Source: Flavobacteriales bacterium
GTDB taxonomy: Bacteria; Bacteroidota; Bacteroidia; Flavobacteriales_C; GCA-002722245
Length of the DNA: 64,000 nt
Assembly (NCBI GenBank): GCA_002717515.1
Contig: PBEC01000001.1
Location: 99,406 to 163,405 of the forward strand
Reading direction: 5' to 3'
The stretch's first letter is position 1. Every line of letters begins with the position of its first letter. The position numbers and the translations under genes are program-made. This document shows, one piece after another, positions 9,401 to 18,190 of the stretch. The notes below the pieces were generated by a model that was not told where the DNA came from, made no database searches, and was given only the letters and a program-made list of their open reading frames with translations.

Positions 9401-9780
9401 CTACCTAAACCCGGATTCCAACTTGAAGTTGGGTTTCTAACGGAAGGGCCTAGTTCTGTCCAAAGATTATTTTTCTTAGTTGTAAAGGAATGCCCTTTTA
9501 AAATTGCATTCTTTTTAAACTTAAGTACTTCAATATCGGATTGATTTCTCCATTGAATGGAGTTATTTTGGTCGGCATCTTTTAATGCAAAATACTCCCA
9601 CCTTTTATACTGTTTGTATCCTGAACCTTTGCCTTTGTATTTGTTTTCGAAATATTTTTCAGCTTCTTTTTGAATTTCAGTTACTGTATAACCTCCATTG
9701 TTTATCATTTCCCAATGTTTTTGGGCATAGACAACAGGGTAGGTGGAAATTAGAACAACTATGGTAATAATTACTTTCAT
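6442..9780 (-). CDS. Secreted Asp-box beta-propeller protein with T9SS sorting domain
   Basis: 1112 residues. A signal peptide ending VVYA-Q is followed by a long region (about 110-720) with at least nine Asp-box repeats of the SxDGGxxW type (INGGDSW, SLDGGVNW, SSNGGNSF, SIDGGISW, STNGGASW). These indicate one or two sialidase/Vps10-like propellers. An Ig-like segment (about 735-800) and a beta-rich module (about 850-1000) follow. The last 75 residues are a type A T9SS sorting domain: LFPNPVIKELIVH, LLFDAQGRIL, LPSGFYYIKI, terminal basic tail. The protein should cross the outer membrane through the Por system and be attached or released. No catalytic residues of a sialidase are recognised, so binding or adhesion is as likely as hydrolysis. 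Confidence 0.92.
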   Translation of the reverse strand: MKVIITIVVLISTYPVVYAQKHWEMINNGGYTVTEIQKEAEKYFENKYKGKGSGYKQYKRWEYFALKDADQNNSIQWRNQSDIEVLKFKKNAILKGHSFTTKKNNLWTELGPSVRNPTSSWNPGLGRVECISVDPSNPNHILAGAPTGGVWVTINGGDSWIPLTDHLSTLDILAVSISPHNNQTYFIGTDKGIYRSLDGGVNWEKITYTKTVRVKPDPIDSNIVMACGSYGIFRSSNGGNSFSSVSNENTLDLEYHPSNSNIVYASGSNFFKSIDNGVTFSEIEGPSGTYSRFAVSDAQPNSVWLTTTSGNEFETLYKSTNSGNSFTSIHTSETDYFGGYGWYGFDIAVSNENPNLIYTGGFELYRSIDGGNSFSLYVPWTYSSAGVKYIHADIHSLEWADSTLYTGTDGGISVGKNSESSFTDLSIGLNTRQFYLIDISETDPTKILGGAQDNGTVSTYGSNYSWQEWLGADGMDGYVSRFNSNNQVGTSQNGGLYKTTNGGISRSYVEDEDGNWVTPVCEDPEEADVFYVGYTAVKKYSFASGTGYDLGTPTGSGKCNVLKVAESNPDIMFASKGSNLSKSIDGGISWTSLTTSLGRINDIDIHPSNPEKVVIASNGSSKVYLSTNGGASWTGMKHNLPNISANCVAIADNDSNAIYVGMYSGVYYIKSSMDEWTDFQDNLPNVRVNELIISSVNNRIYAGTYGRGAWSAPTYETANQINAAVSAQSALSFCSNENVVLEAINNSDYNYQWIKDGLDIDGANSNLYTALESGNYSVRITTSEDTLESEEIEVVTRETAESPSVENQIFCSQGETVVFTVNNPEHEVRWFANQEDETPIHIGDSLISTLSSDTTFYVEQSSTENTIVYGAVADTSESSGGIHAGGYGIKFNVSKDMILMSFEVYAQGAGERNFVLKNLNDDIIYDENVNIPDGKSVVSLNWSINIGTGYTLSCEKINSNSVALFRNNNVSNYPYDVGNIASIYESTATGVETKYYYYFYNWKVKEDINDCPSSRVEVTANFDLCTGIDDLNAIGVNLFPNPVIKELIVHKEEQNSLSDESRWLLFDAQGRILNKGNVRLTENISFENLPSGFYYIKIDHNGKIYTTEIIKK

Positions 9781-9992
9781 GATTTCAGTTTAAGGGTAGT
9801 TTTCTCATATTATTTAATATATGAGGCTATACAATTTACTAAAAAAAAATGTTTTTGAAGAGTTTTAATCGTTTTAGTTCGTTGATTTCGTATGATTTAC
9901 AATTGTCAAAATTGCAATAAGGCTTTTTGTTGGTGGTTTCTTTTAGAATTGTATTTTTCCTCAAAAGCTTTTTTATATTTTTGATTATATAC

Positions 9993-10388
9993 ATGAGTAA
10001 ACGATTCGGTAAACAAGATAAAGTAAAAGGTAAAAAAGCAGTTTCGAGGATATTTGAAAATCCTAAAAGTTCAATTACGTTGTTTCCTTTTAAAGCATTT
10101 TATTCAATTTCGAAATCTAATAAATCAAATGTAAGATTCGCAGTTTCTGTACCCAAAAAGAAATTTAAAAGAGCTGTTGATCGAAATAAAATAAAAAGAT
10201 TACTGAGGGAGGCGTTGAGGCTTCATAAGTCAATTTTAGATGAGTGTCTGACCAAACAAAATATTTCATTAGACGTTATGGTATTATACAATTCTGAAAA
10301 AATGCCAAGTTATAATTCTGTAGAAATTAAAATAAAAGAAATCCTAAAGCGTTTGTGTTTAGGTATTCAATCTTATGAAGAAAAATAA
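9993..10388 (+). CDS. rnpA: Ribonuclease P protein component
   Basis: 131 residues from the ATG at 9993 (MSKRFGKQDKVKGKKA). The frame also extends upstream to a TTG, but that adds a hydrophobic stretch foreign to the family. The RNP signature RAVDRNKIKRLLREALR and the preceding RFAVSVPKKKFKRA strand are intact. It binds RNase P RNA and helps cleave tRNA 5' leaders. It overlaps the following protease gene by 14 bases, a neighbourhood common in flavobacteria. The C-terminus is somewhat longer than in E. coli. Confidence 0.93.
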   Translation: MSKRFGKQDKVKGKKAVSRIFENPKSSITLFPFKAFYSISKSNKSNVRFAVSVPKKKFKRAVDRNKIKRLLREALRLHKSILDECLTKQNISLDVMVLYNSEKMPSYNSVEIKIKEILKRLCLGIQSYEEK

Positions 10389-12033
10389 ATACTACATCAT
10401 TTTTGCAATATTAACTCTTTTTCTAATAAGTTCTTTTGGTGATGAAGAGAATACCTCTGATCGGTTCGAGATTGGCAAAAACTTAGATATTTTCACTGAG
10501 TTATACAAAGAAGTGAATCGAACTTATGTCGATGGAACTCAGCCGGGTGATTTAATGAAAACAGGTATTGATGCAATGCTTGAGAGTTTAGATCCATACA
10601 CTGTTTATTACCCTGAATCTGATATAGAAAGTTACAAACTAATGACAACTGGTCAATACGGTGGTATTGGTGCGAGAATTAGAAAAATAGATGATTTTGT
10701 GGTTGTTGGAGAACCCTATGAAGGGTTTCCTGCACATAAAGCAGGTTTGAAGGCTGGTGACGTTATTTTAAAGGTAGATGGTAATTCTGTTAAAGGAAAA
10801 TCAACGAGTGATTTAAGTAAAATTTTAAAAGGAAATCCAGGAACAGGGTTGACCATGTTGATAAAACGTCCTGGTTCTGATGAAGAATTTGAGGTAAGTT
10901 TTAAAAGAGAGAAAGTTCAAATTAAGAGTGTTCCATATTATGGTATGCTCAACGATGAGGTTGGATATATTAAAATGACAAGCTTCACTAGAAATGTTTC
11001 CAAGGAGATAAAAGATGCATTTTTTGATTTGAAAAAAAATCAAGATTTTCAATCATTAATATTTGATTTACGAGGCAACCCTGGTGGGTTACTTCATGAA
11101 GCGATTAAAACGGTTGAATTGTTTGTAGCAAAGGGACAAAAAATTCTTGAATCAAGAGCTAAGATTAGTGAGTGGACAGATACTTACAAAACGATAAATC
11201 CTCCCATTGATAAAAATATTAAAATCGTTTTTTTGGTTGATGGAGGCTCTGCATCAGCAAGTGAAATTGTTAGTGGGGTAATGCAGGATTTTGACCGGGC
11301 TGTTGTTTTAGGTAGAAGAACTTATGGTAAAGGACTGGTTCAAGTGACTCGTAAATTAAAATATAATACGAGTATAAAAGTAACGAAAGCTAAATACTAT
11401 CTTCCGAGCGGAAGATGTATTCAGGCTATTGATTATTCCAAGAGAAACAGCAACGGAAAAGCAATGAAAACACCTGATTCTTTACTTGCGAAATTTACCA
11501 CAAAAAGAGGTAGAGAGGTATTGGATGCGTCGGGAATTACACCAGATATTATTGTCGAAAAGAAAAGATTGGACAAGGTTGTTCTTGCTCTATTATCGAA
11601 CAATCTTATATTTAATTATGCTACTCAGTACGTTTTAAGTCATGATACTATTTCTTCAGCAAGTCAATTTAAATTAACCGATGCTGATTACGATAAATTT
11701 ATTGATTATTTGAATCAAAAAGAGTATGATTTCGAAACAAGCACAGATAAGAGTATTGAACTGTTAAAATCAAAAGCAGAAAAAGAAAGTTTGATTGATG
11801 AAATAACTTCTGAAATAGAAATTATGAAGAAAAAATTGATGGAGAAAAAGAAAGAGCAAATTCATCAACAAAAAAAACAAATCAAAAAATTATTGGAAGT
11901 CGAAATAGCGACTCGATATTATCTTCAAAAAGGAAAGGTTCAAAACAATCTGAGTGATGATCCAGACGTAGAAGAAGCATTGAGAATTTTGGAGGATAAT
12001 AATCGTTATCAAACAATTTTATCAGAACAATAA
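10375..12033 (+). CDS. C-terminal processing peptidase (S41 family)
   Basis: 552 residues. An N-terminal signal peptide or anchor (about 5-21) is followed by a PDZ domain (about 90-180, starting QYGGIGARI) and the S41 catalytic core with the LRGNPGG strand (about 232-238), the serine segment DGGSASASEI (about 289-297) and the general-base lysine in RTYGKGLVQ (Lys319). The C-terminal 100 residues are Lys/Glu-rich and probably coiled coil. It works in the periplasm on the C-terminal tails of proteins. The ATG lies within the end of rnpA, so the genes are likely translationally coupled. Confidence 0.93.
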   Translation: MKKNKYYIIFAILTLFLISSFGDEENTSDRFEIGKNLDIFTELYKEVNRTYVDGTQPGDLMKTGIDAMLESLDPYTVYYPESDIESYKLMTTGQYGGIGARIRKIDDFVVVGEPYEGFPAHKAGLKAGDVILKVDGNSVKGKSTSDLSKILKGNPGTGLTMLIKRPGSDEEFEVSFKREKVQIKSVPYYGMLNDEVGYIKMTSFTRNVSKEIKDAFFDLKKNQDFQSLIFDLRGNPGGLLHEAIKTVELFVAKGQKILESRAKISEWTDTYKTINPPIDKNIKIVFLVDGGSASASEIVSGVMQDFDRAVVLGRRTYGKGLVQVTRKLKYNTSIKVTKAKYYLPSGRCIQAIDYSKRNSNGKAMKTPDSLLAKFTTKRGREVLDASGITPDIIVEKKRLDKVVLALLSNNLIFNYATQYVLSHDTISSASQFKLTDADYDKFIDYLNQKEYDFETSTDKSIELLKSKAEKESLIDEITSEIEIMKKKLMEKKKEQIHQQKKQIKKLLEVEIATRYYLQKGKVQNNLSDDPDVEEALRILEDNNRYQTILSEQ

Positions 12034-12039
12034 ATAGAA

Positions 12040-13593
12040 GTGCTTAATCATAAGAAAATTGCATTTTATATTTTTTATTTAGGTCTATATGGCCTTTCAA
12101 TAAGTATACCTGTTTCTAAATTTGGGACATCAGTAGGTTTGATTTTAATATCTTTTTCGTGGTTTTTGGAGTGGAATTGGCGCGAGAAAATAAAATTATT
12201 GAAAAAAAATAAGTTGCTTTTAACTTTATCCTGTAGTCTCTTTTTAATTTTTGTTTTAGGTCTTTTTCATTCAGAAAATACAGCATATGCTCTAAAGGAT
12301 TTAAAAATAAAAGCTCCAATTTTGATTTTACCGATTATTTTTGGTTTATCTGAAATAAAACTTGAGCGAAAAAAAATAATAACAGCAATCACATTGTTTG
12401 GAGCATCTGGCATAACAGCTTCAATTATAGGGTTTGTTCTTTATCATCTCAGGTTGCAAGAGGGAGAGGTTGTCAATTTAAGAGCAATGTCGCCTTTCAT
12501 AAGTATGATAAGACTCTCTTTGATACTATGTTTTACTTTTGGCTTTTTATTGTGGGCTATCAATAATTTATTTACAAAATGGAAATGGTTGCTTCTCATA
12601 CCAAGTGTCTGGATCGTTTATTATCTTGTAAGTGCCGAAAGTTTAACAGGTATTTTATTATTGCCTATCGTTTTTACGTACTTTCTGTTTTTCCTTTTTA
12701 AGAGAAATTTAAAGTTGGCAATGGCTCTGATTACAGTTCTTATTGGTCTTTTTATATGGGTAGGGTTTGAATTAAATGACATTAGAGTTATGATTTTTAA
12801 GAATCACAATTCAGAATTAATGCATCAAACGTTAAATGGTAGATATTATAGCCATAATTTAAAAGCGACTTTTCGAGAAAACGGATATCTTGTTTTTGAT
12901 AATTTTTCTAAAGAAGAATTGGAAAAAGAATGGAATAAAAGAAGTGAAAAAAAATATAAGGAGTCATTTAATGAGTATAAGTATAGTTCGATTTTAATGA
13001 GATACCTTTCTTCAAAAGGTTTAACTAAGGACTCTGTTGGAGTTTCAAAATTATCCGATTTGGAAATAGAAGCCATTGAAAAGGGAGTCACAAATGTATA
13101 TTATGTCAATAGAAATCCGATATTTAAGAGACTGCATGTTGGTGTTATGGAAATTAAAGACGCCATAGAAAACAATAGATACGAAGGCAGGTCTATTGCA
13201 TCAAGATTTATGTACGCAACAACGGGAATTCAAATTTTCAAGGAAAATTTTTGGATTGGAGTGGGAACTGGAGATGTTAAAGATGAATTTTTAAAAAAAT
13301 ATTCTGAAAGTAGTCTTTTTAAAAAGGGGTGCGATAAAAAATCTCATAATCAATACATTACAATAGCTTTGAGTCTTGGAGTGTTCGGTTTTTTGACATT
13401 TACAGGAGCATTGATATTATTGCTCAAAAAGTATTCAGGTACCATAAAATATCTTTTCATCTTGAGTCAAATTATTTTGCTTTTAAGTATGATCTGGGAG
13501 GATACCATTGAAACACAAGCTGGGGCTACAATTTTTTCACTTCTACTGAACGTTTTTCTTTTTGAAGATAAAGCCCAACCGAATCAAAGTTAG
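12040..13593 (+). CDS. O-antigen ligase/polymerase-like membrane protein (Wzy_C type)
   Basis: 517 residues with about ten hydrophobic segments and one long hydrophilic loop (about 250-405), the topology of WaaL/Wzy proteins. Within the Wzy_C region are RSIASRFMYATTGIQIF, ENFWIGVGTGD and the typical KSHNQYITIALSLG. Such enzymes join or polymerise lipid-linked glycans on the periplasmic side; the substrate cannot be inferred. The start is GTG at 12040, 6 bases after the protease stop, so it lies in the same operon. No other polysaccharide genes are adjacent. Confidence 0.8.
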   Translation: MLNHKKIAFYIFYLGLYGLSISIPVSKFGTSVGLILISFSWFLEWNWREKIKLLKKNKLLLTLSCSLFLIFVLGLFHSENTAYALKDLKIKAPILILPIIFGLSEIKLERKKIITAITLFGASGITASIIGFVLYHLRLQEGEVVNLRAMSPFISMIRLSLILCFTFGFLLWAINNLFTKWKWLLLIPSVWIVYYLVSAESLTGILLLPIVFTYFLFFLFKRNLKLAMALITVLIGLFIWVGFELNDIRVMIFKNHNSELMHQTLNGRYYSHNLKATFRENGYLVFDNFSKEELEKEWNKRSEKKYKESFNEYKYSSILMRYLSSKGLTKDSVGVSKLSDLEIEAIEKGVTNVYYVNRNPIFKRLHVGVMEIKDAIENNRYEGRSIASRFMYATTGIQIFKENFWIGVGTGDVKDEFLKKYSESSLFKKGCDKKSHNQYITIALSLGVFGFLTFTGALILLLKKYSGTIKYLFILSQIILLLSMIWEDTIETQAGATIFSLLLNVFLFEDKAQPNQS

Positions 13594-13630
13594 CATGATT
13601 CAGTTGTGCTGAAAAATAAATATTGTTTTT

Positions 13631-14335
13631 TTAACTTGTAAGGAGCTTAAATCCTCTTCCGTGCATATTAACAATTTCTAATTTTGGATCTGCTTTTAGA
13701 TACTTTCGAAGTTTCGTAATATAAACATCCATTGATCGTGCATTAAAGTAACTATCGTCTTTCCATATTTTATTTAAGGCAACTGAACGCTCCAAAACAT
13801 CGTTTTTATTTTCGCAAAGAAGTTTAAGTAAATCTGCTTCTTTGCTGGTTAGTTTTTGTTCATTATCGACATTGTCTTTTAGTATTCTTCTGTCGTAATC
13901 AAAGTTTAAAATTCCTAATTTGAAGTTTTTTATATCTGCATTAACTGAAGAGTTTCCTTGAGTTCTTCTCAAAATTGCTTTAATTCGCATGAGTAACTCT
14001 TCCATCGAAAAAGGTTTTGTTAAATAGTCATCGGCACCGCTTTGAAAACCTTCAATTTTATCTTCTTTTAGAGATTTAGCTGTGAGAAAAATAATTGGTA
14101 TTTGTTTGTCCGTATTTCTTATTTCTTTGGCTAAGGTAAACCCATCCTTTATAGGCATCATAACGTCAAGAGCACATAAATCATATGAGCCTTTCAAGAA
14201 GGCCTTAAGTCCTTTGTCCCCATCTGTCTCAAGTTGACAATTAAATCCCTTTGCGATTATGTACTCCTGTAATAAAGATCCTAAGTTTGGATCATCTTCA
14301 ACTAATAAAATATTTGTTTTATTGCTCATCTTCAT
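13631..14335 (-). CDS. OmpR-family response regulator
   Basis: 234 residues. The receiver domain (about 8-122) has the acidic pair VEDD, phospho-acceptor Asp57 in CALDVMMP, a Thr switch in FLTAKS and the following conserved lysine. The winged-helix DNA-binding domain (about 135-232) contains LTSKEADLLKLLCENKNDV and RSMDVYITKLRKYL. It overlaps the kinase gene by 17 bases and is its cognate regulator. The pair resembles RprXY of Bacteroides, but the identity is not proven. Two close Met codons (MKMSNK) are possible starts. Confidence 0.93.
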   Translation of the reverse strand: MKMSNKTNILLVEDDPNLGSLLQEYIIAKGFNCQLETDGDKGLKAFLKGSYDLCALDVMMPIKDGFTLAKEIRNTDKQIPIIFLTAKSLKEDKIEGFQSGADDYLTKPFSMEELLMRIKAILRRTQGNSSVNADIKNFKLGILNFDYDRRILKDNVDNEQKLTSKEADLLKLLCENKNDVLERSVALNKIWKDDSYFNARSMDVYITKLRKYLKADPKLEIVNMHGRGFKLLTS

Positions 14336-15860
14336 TAAGTTTAAATGGTAAGTGAATACTAAAGGTTGAACCTTTTCCTATTTGACTTGATACTTTAATT
14401 GTTCCCTGATGTTTATCGACTATCGCTTTCACATAACTTAAGCCCAGTCCGAAACCTTTAACATCGTGGACATTTCCGGTAGGAACTCGGAATAATTTAT
14501 CGAATATTTTTGTGATGTTTTCCTTCGAAATACCTATTCCACAATCCTGAACTGCAATTACGATTCCGTTATTCAAATTTTTCGTTTTTATTTGGATTTT
14601 TGGTCCATTGGGAGAGTATTTTATAGCGTTGTCGATTAGATTGCTGATTACATTGGTTAAGTGTACTTTGTCGGCAGTAATATTGGGCATTTCCGCGTTT
14701 AATTGAGATGTAATAGAACCATTGGCAGCTTCTATTCTTACGCGTGCTTGACCGATAACATTTTGAATTGTTTGATGAACATCCAATTCATAGAGTTTAA
14801 GTTTAAAATCACCCTTATCTAAAACAGCACTTTGCAAAACATTTTCTACAAGAGTACCTAACCTTTTATTTTCGGAGTTAATTACATTGACATAATGTGT
14901 TGTTTTTTCAGTTGTTTTAGGGATGTCCTCATCGTTCAAAACTTCACATGCTAGTGAGATCGTAGAAATTGGTGTTTTTAGTTCGTGGGTCATATTATTG
15001 ATAAAGTCATTTTTGATAACAGCTAGTTTTTTTTGTCGAACAACAGTGGCAAAAGTTATCCAGAAGGTAATCAAAATAGCGAGAATGAAAATAGATGAAA
15101 GAGTAATAGCCGGTCCTACCGAGCCTATAAGATAGCCTCTCTCTTTTGGGAAATAAAGACTTAAAAAATCATTGTTGTTGTAAAAAAATGAAGGTCCTTG
15201 AAAAAGCTGAACTGTGTAAGGTGATTTTAAGAAATTATCTGTGTCAATTCCTTTTTCTTTAACTACTAATCGGTTGTTAGAAAACAAACCAATGTGAAAT
15301 TTAGTTTTTATCCCGTGATTTCTAAGCTCTTTTTTAAGAATTTCAGCGAGTGAATGAGGATTGATGTTTTCTATAAGTTTTCCGTAGCTTCCAAACGGAG
15401 AAAAACCAATATTGTAGTTTTGTGGAGATGTTTTTATTCTATTGAATGTATTGAAGGGATCTGTTTTGCTCGTGTTGAAGGACTTTTGTATTACGTTTCC
15501 TTTTTCGTCTTTGAGTATTTGTGTTGTTTTTTTTAAAATTTTCCCATCCGCAGTTTCGTAAACATTTTCTTCTTCTAGCTCAAAAGAGAATCTTTGGGAT
15601 TTATAATTACTGTCTACCAAAGTATGCGTTTTGATAGAAAAAATCATACCATTACTCTTTTTTGCATTTTGGCGAAATGACATTTGCTCTGCTTGTTCAA
15701 GTTTTTGAGCAGAGATGTTCATAGCTCGAAGAACGTCTTTTTGAAATTGCTGTTCCTCGAGTTCTATTGCGCTACTCAGCCAGTATCCTTGAACAACAAT
15801 GATACCAACCAGTGCAACAGTCATTATTGAAACGAGCAGTTTGAGGTACTTTTCCTTCAC
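14319..15860 (-). CDS. Sensor histidine kinase, partner of the OmpR-type regulator
   Basis: 513 residues. TM1 (about 7-27), a periplasmic sensor region of about 220 residues without a recognised fold, TM2 (about 252-275), then the kinase: H-box NNMTHELKTPISTISLA, N-box NVISNLIDNAIKYSP, G1 VQDCGIGI and G2 GFGLGLSYVKAI. It autophosphorylates the histidine and passes phosphate to the regulator encoded downstream. It is the first gene of the two-gene operon; no promoter match to TAnnTTTG was found upstream. Confidence 0.93.
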   Translation of the reverse strand: MKEKYLKLLVSIMTVALVGIIVVQGYWLSSAIELEEQQFQKDVLRAMNISAQKLEQAEQMSFRQNAKKSNGMIFSIKTHTLVDSNYKSQRFSFELEEENVYETADGKILKKTTQILKDEKGNVIQKSFNTSKTDPFNTFNRIKTSPQNYNIGFSPFGSYGKLIENINPHSLAEILKKELRNHGIKTKFHIGLFSNNRLVVKEKGIDTDNFLKSPYTVQLFQGPSFFYNNNDFLSLYFPKERGYLIGSVGPAITLSSIFILAILITFWITFATVVRQKKLAVIKNDFINNMTHELKTPISTISLACEVLNDEDIPKTTEKTTHYVNVINSENKRLGTLVENVLQSAVLDKGDFKLKLYELDVHQTIQNVIGQARVRIEAANGSITSQLNAEMPNITADKVHLTNVISNLIDNAIKYSPNGPKIQIKTKNLNNGIVIAVQDCGIGISKENITKIFDKLFRVPTGNVHDVKGFGLGLSYVKAIVDKHQGTIKVSSQIGKGSTFSIHLPFKLNEDEQ

Positions 15861-15977
15861 AGTGTAAAGTTAAAGTTAAAAATCAGTCAAGTAAAAGTGC
15901 TTAACTTTTTTTAACTCAAAAAATACCATCATTTTTCAGTTCTCCAAATTGTGTAGGGTGTTGGGGAGATATAAAGA

Positions 15978-17249
15978 TTAAATTTTACTAAAACCGGTAT
16001 ACTTTTGAAGTACTTCTGGAATACAGATGTCTCCATTTATATCTTGATTGTTTTCAATCAAAGCAGCCATTATTCTAGGTAATGCCAAGGCAGAGCCATT
16101 TAATGTATGTGCCAGCTGAGGCTTTTCTTTATCTTTTTTGAATCTCAGTTTTAAACGGTTACTTTGATAGGTCTCAAAATTAGACACAGAACTAACCTCA
16201 AGCCATCTTTCCTGAGCGGTTGAGTAAACTTCGAAGTCAAAAGTTAAAGCAGAAGTAAGTCCTAAATCTCCTCCACATAATCGTAAAATTCTAAAAGGTA
16301 ATTTTAGCTTTCTGACTAACTCTTTAACGTGCTCTACCATATCATTAAGTACTTGGTAGCTTTCATCAGGATGCACTACCTGAACAATTTCGACCTTATC
16401 GAACTGGTGCAATCGATTCAATCCCCTTACCTCTTTACCGTAGGATCCTGCTTCTCTTCTGAAACAAGGTGTGTATCCACAGTTTTTTTTCGGCAGTTCA
16501 TTTTCATTTAAAATCAAATCTCTATAGATGTTTGTTATAGGAACCTCTGCTGTCGGTATCAAATATAAATTGTCTCCAGTAACATGGTACATTTGACCTT
16601 CTTTATCGGGTAGTTGTCCGGTTCCGATTCCAGATGCTTCATTAATTAAGAGTGGTGGAATAACTTCAGCATATCCTGATTTTTCAGCTTCATCTAAAAA
16701 AAAGTTAATTAACGCACGTTGCAATCGAGCACCTTTTCCTTTATAAACAGGAAAACCTGCTCCCGTTATTTTAACCCCTGTTTCAAAATCAACAATATTC
16801 TTTTTCTTTACGATTTCCCAATGCGGTTTAGCTCCCTCGTGAAGAATTGGTATAATACCCTCACTGTAAACTTCTTCGTTGTCTTCTTCTGTGCTTCCTG
16901 ATGGAACAGTAGTATGAGGTACATTTGGGATCTGGTAGAGTAAGTTTCTAAATTTTTCCTCTATGTTATTCAACTCTTCCTCAAGATTCTTCTGCTCAGT
17001 TTTCGCCTTTTGAACTTCTAATTTTGCAGCATTTGCCTCTTCAATTCTTCCTTCTTTAAATAACCCACCAATTTCCTTGGACTTTTTATTTCCTTCAGCT
17101 CTTAAGTCTTCAACTTTAACAATTGAAGTTTTTCTTTCAAGATCGAGATCAATAATTTGCTGAACAAGAGTTTCCGCATCAAGGTTTCTTTTTTTTAAAC
17201 CTTCAATAACTTGTTCTTTGTTTTCAAGGATATGTTTTACTTGAAGCAT
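15978..17249 (-). CDS. serS: Serine--tRNA ligase
   Basis: 423 residues, full length. The N-terminal antiparallel coiled-coil arm (about 28-105) is rich in Glu/Lys. The class II core has motif 2 (PCFRREAGSYGKEVRGLNR) and motif 3 (LNGSALALPRIMAALIEN), and TAEVPITNIYRD in between. Charges tRNA-Ser and tRNA-Sec-type substrates with serine. It lies downstream of rplU-rpmA on the same strand but is separated by a strong terminator, so it is probably a separate unit. Confidence 0.97.
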   Translation of the reverse strand: MLQVKHILENKEQVIEGLKKRNLDAETLVQQIIDLDLERKTSIVKVEDLRAEGNKKSKEIGGLFKEGRIEEANAAKLEVQKAKTEQKNLEEELNNIEEKFRNLLYQIPNVPHTTVPSGSTEEDNEEVYSEGIIPILHEGAKPHWEIVKKKNIVDFETGVKITGAGFPVYKGKGARLQRALINFFLDEAEKSGYAEVIPPLLINEASGIGTGQLPDKEGQMYHVTGDNLYLIPTAEVPITNIYRDLILNENELPKKNCGYTPCFRREAGSYGKEVRGLNRLHQFDKVEIVQVVHPDESYQVLNDMVEHVKELVRKLKLPFRILRLCGGDLGLTSALTFDFEVYSTAQERWLEVSSVSNFETYQSNRLKLRFKKDKEKPQLAHTLNGSALALPRIMAALIENNQDINGDICIPEVLQKYTGFSKI

Positions 17250-17320
17250 AGTGGTTGATTTTTTGATAAAAATAAATTAATAATGAGGTTTTATTATCTT
17301 AAATTGAGAATAAATTTGAA

Positions 17321-17352
17321 AAAAAAAGGCTACTCACTTGAGTAGCCTTTTT
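17321..17352 (-). terminator. Terminator after rplU-rpmA
   Basis: GGCTACTC-ACTT-GAGTAGCC, a perfect 8-bp stem (17328-17347) flanked by seven A on the left and five T on the right. It can act in both directions; on the minus strand it ends the rpmA transcript before serS. Confidence 0.92.
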
Positions 17353-17369
17353 ACCTTTTCAAGTGTTTC

Positions 17370-17627
17370 TTAAGCCTGAGCTTCAACCGAAACAAAAGAT
17401 TTGTTGTTTTTCTTTTTCTTAAAAACTACTTTTCCATCAGATAAAGCGTACAATGTATGGTCTTTACCAATACCAACATTTTCACCTGGATGGTGTTTAG
17501 TTCCTCTTTGGCGAACGATTATGTTACCTGCGATAACTTGCTCTCCTCCAAATTTTTTAACTCCTAAGCGTTTCGACTGTGAGTCTCTTCCGTTGTCCGT
17601 AGATCCAACTCCTTTCTTATGTGCCAT
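17370..17627 (-). CDS. rpmA: 50S ribosomal protein L27
   Basis: 85 residues starting [24 protein letters not shown], the conserved N-terminus that reaches towards the peptidyl-transferase centre; [19 protein letters not shown] is the family signature. There is no N-terminal extension of the kind cleaved in Firmicutes. Second gene of the rplU-rpmA operon, 15 bases after rplU, and followed by a terminator. Confidence 0.98.
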   Translation of the reverse strand: MAHKKGVGSTDNGRDSQSKRLGVKKFGGEQVIAGNIIVRQRGTKHHPGENVGIGKDHTLYALSDGKVVFKKKKNNKSFVSVEAQA

Positions 17628-17642
17628 TTCTTAAAAATTTTA

Positions 17643-17957
17643 TTAGTTAGCAGAAATTGATTCAATAGTAATTTGAGTGAACGCTTGTCGGTGTCCATTC
17701 AGTTTTTGGTATCCTTTTCTTCTTTTCTTTTTAAAGACCAATACCTTATCTCCTTTAACGTGTGAAACTACCTTTGCAGTAACTTTCGCACCTTTTACAG
17801 CTGGGGCGCCAACATTTACTTTACCCTCGTTATCTACTAAAAGAACTTTTTCGAAATCTACTTTCGCACCTTCTTCAGCATCCAAACGATGTACAAATAT
17901 CTGTTGATCTTTCTCTACTTTGAACTGTTGCCCTGCTATTTCTACAATTGCGTACAT
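17643..17957 (-). CDS. rplU: 50S ribosomal protein L21
   Basis: 104 residues. [18 protein letters not shown] is the typical N-terminus and [15 protein letters not shown] matches the C-terminal signature of the family. Binds 23S rRNA in the large subunit. First gene of the operon with rpmA, transcribed from the promoter at 17995-18025. Confidence 0.98.
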   Translation of the reverse strand: MYAIVEIAGQQFKVEKDQQIFVHRLDAEEGAKVDFEKVLLVDNEGKVNVGAPAVKGAKVTAKVVSHVKGDKVLVFKKKRRKGYQKLNGHRQAFTQITIESISAN

Positions 17958-17994
17958 AATACAGCTTTTTTGTTAATTACAAATTTTGGGTTTG

Positions 17995-18025
17995 CAAAGG
18001 TAGTTCAATTATTTTAAAATAACAA
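17995..18025 (-). promoter_or_regulatory. Promoter of rplU-rpmA
   Basis: Read on the minus strand, TTG (18023-18025), a 20-base spacer and TACCTTTG (17995-18002) match the Bacteroidota sigma pattern TTG-N19/20-TAnnTTTG. The predicted leader is about 30 bases. Confidence 0.8.
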
Positions 18026-18190
18026 TCTGTTGAGTGTTTTAGAATTTGTGTTCCAATTGAAATAGTTTTAATGATAATCCAAATAAACAATTGTTATAAC
18101 AAATATTTGGTTTTTAATTGATATTATCGTTAATTTTAGAAGGAAATAAAATGGGATTCCCGAATCCGTTTTGATTCAAAAAATTTAAAG

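Noticed and set aside
9804..9825. CTCATAT/ATATGAG inverted repeat upstream of the T9SS gene as an operator
   Set aside because: Seven AT-rich base pairs in an AT-rich region can occur by chance; there is no second copy or other support.
9927..9992. Longer RnpA starting at TTG 9927
   Set aside because: The extra 22 residues are hydrophobic and foreign to the family; ATG 9993 gives the normal N-terminus.
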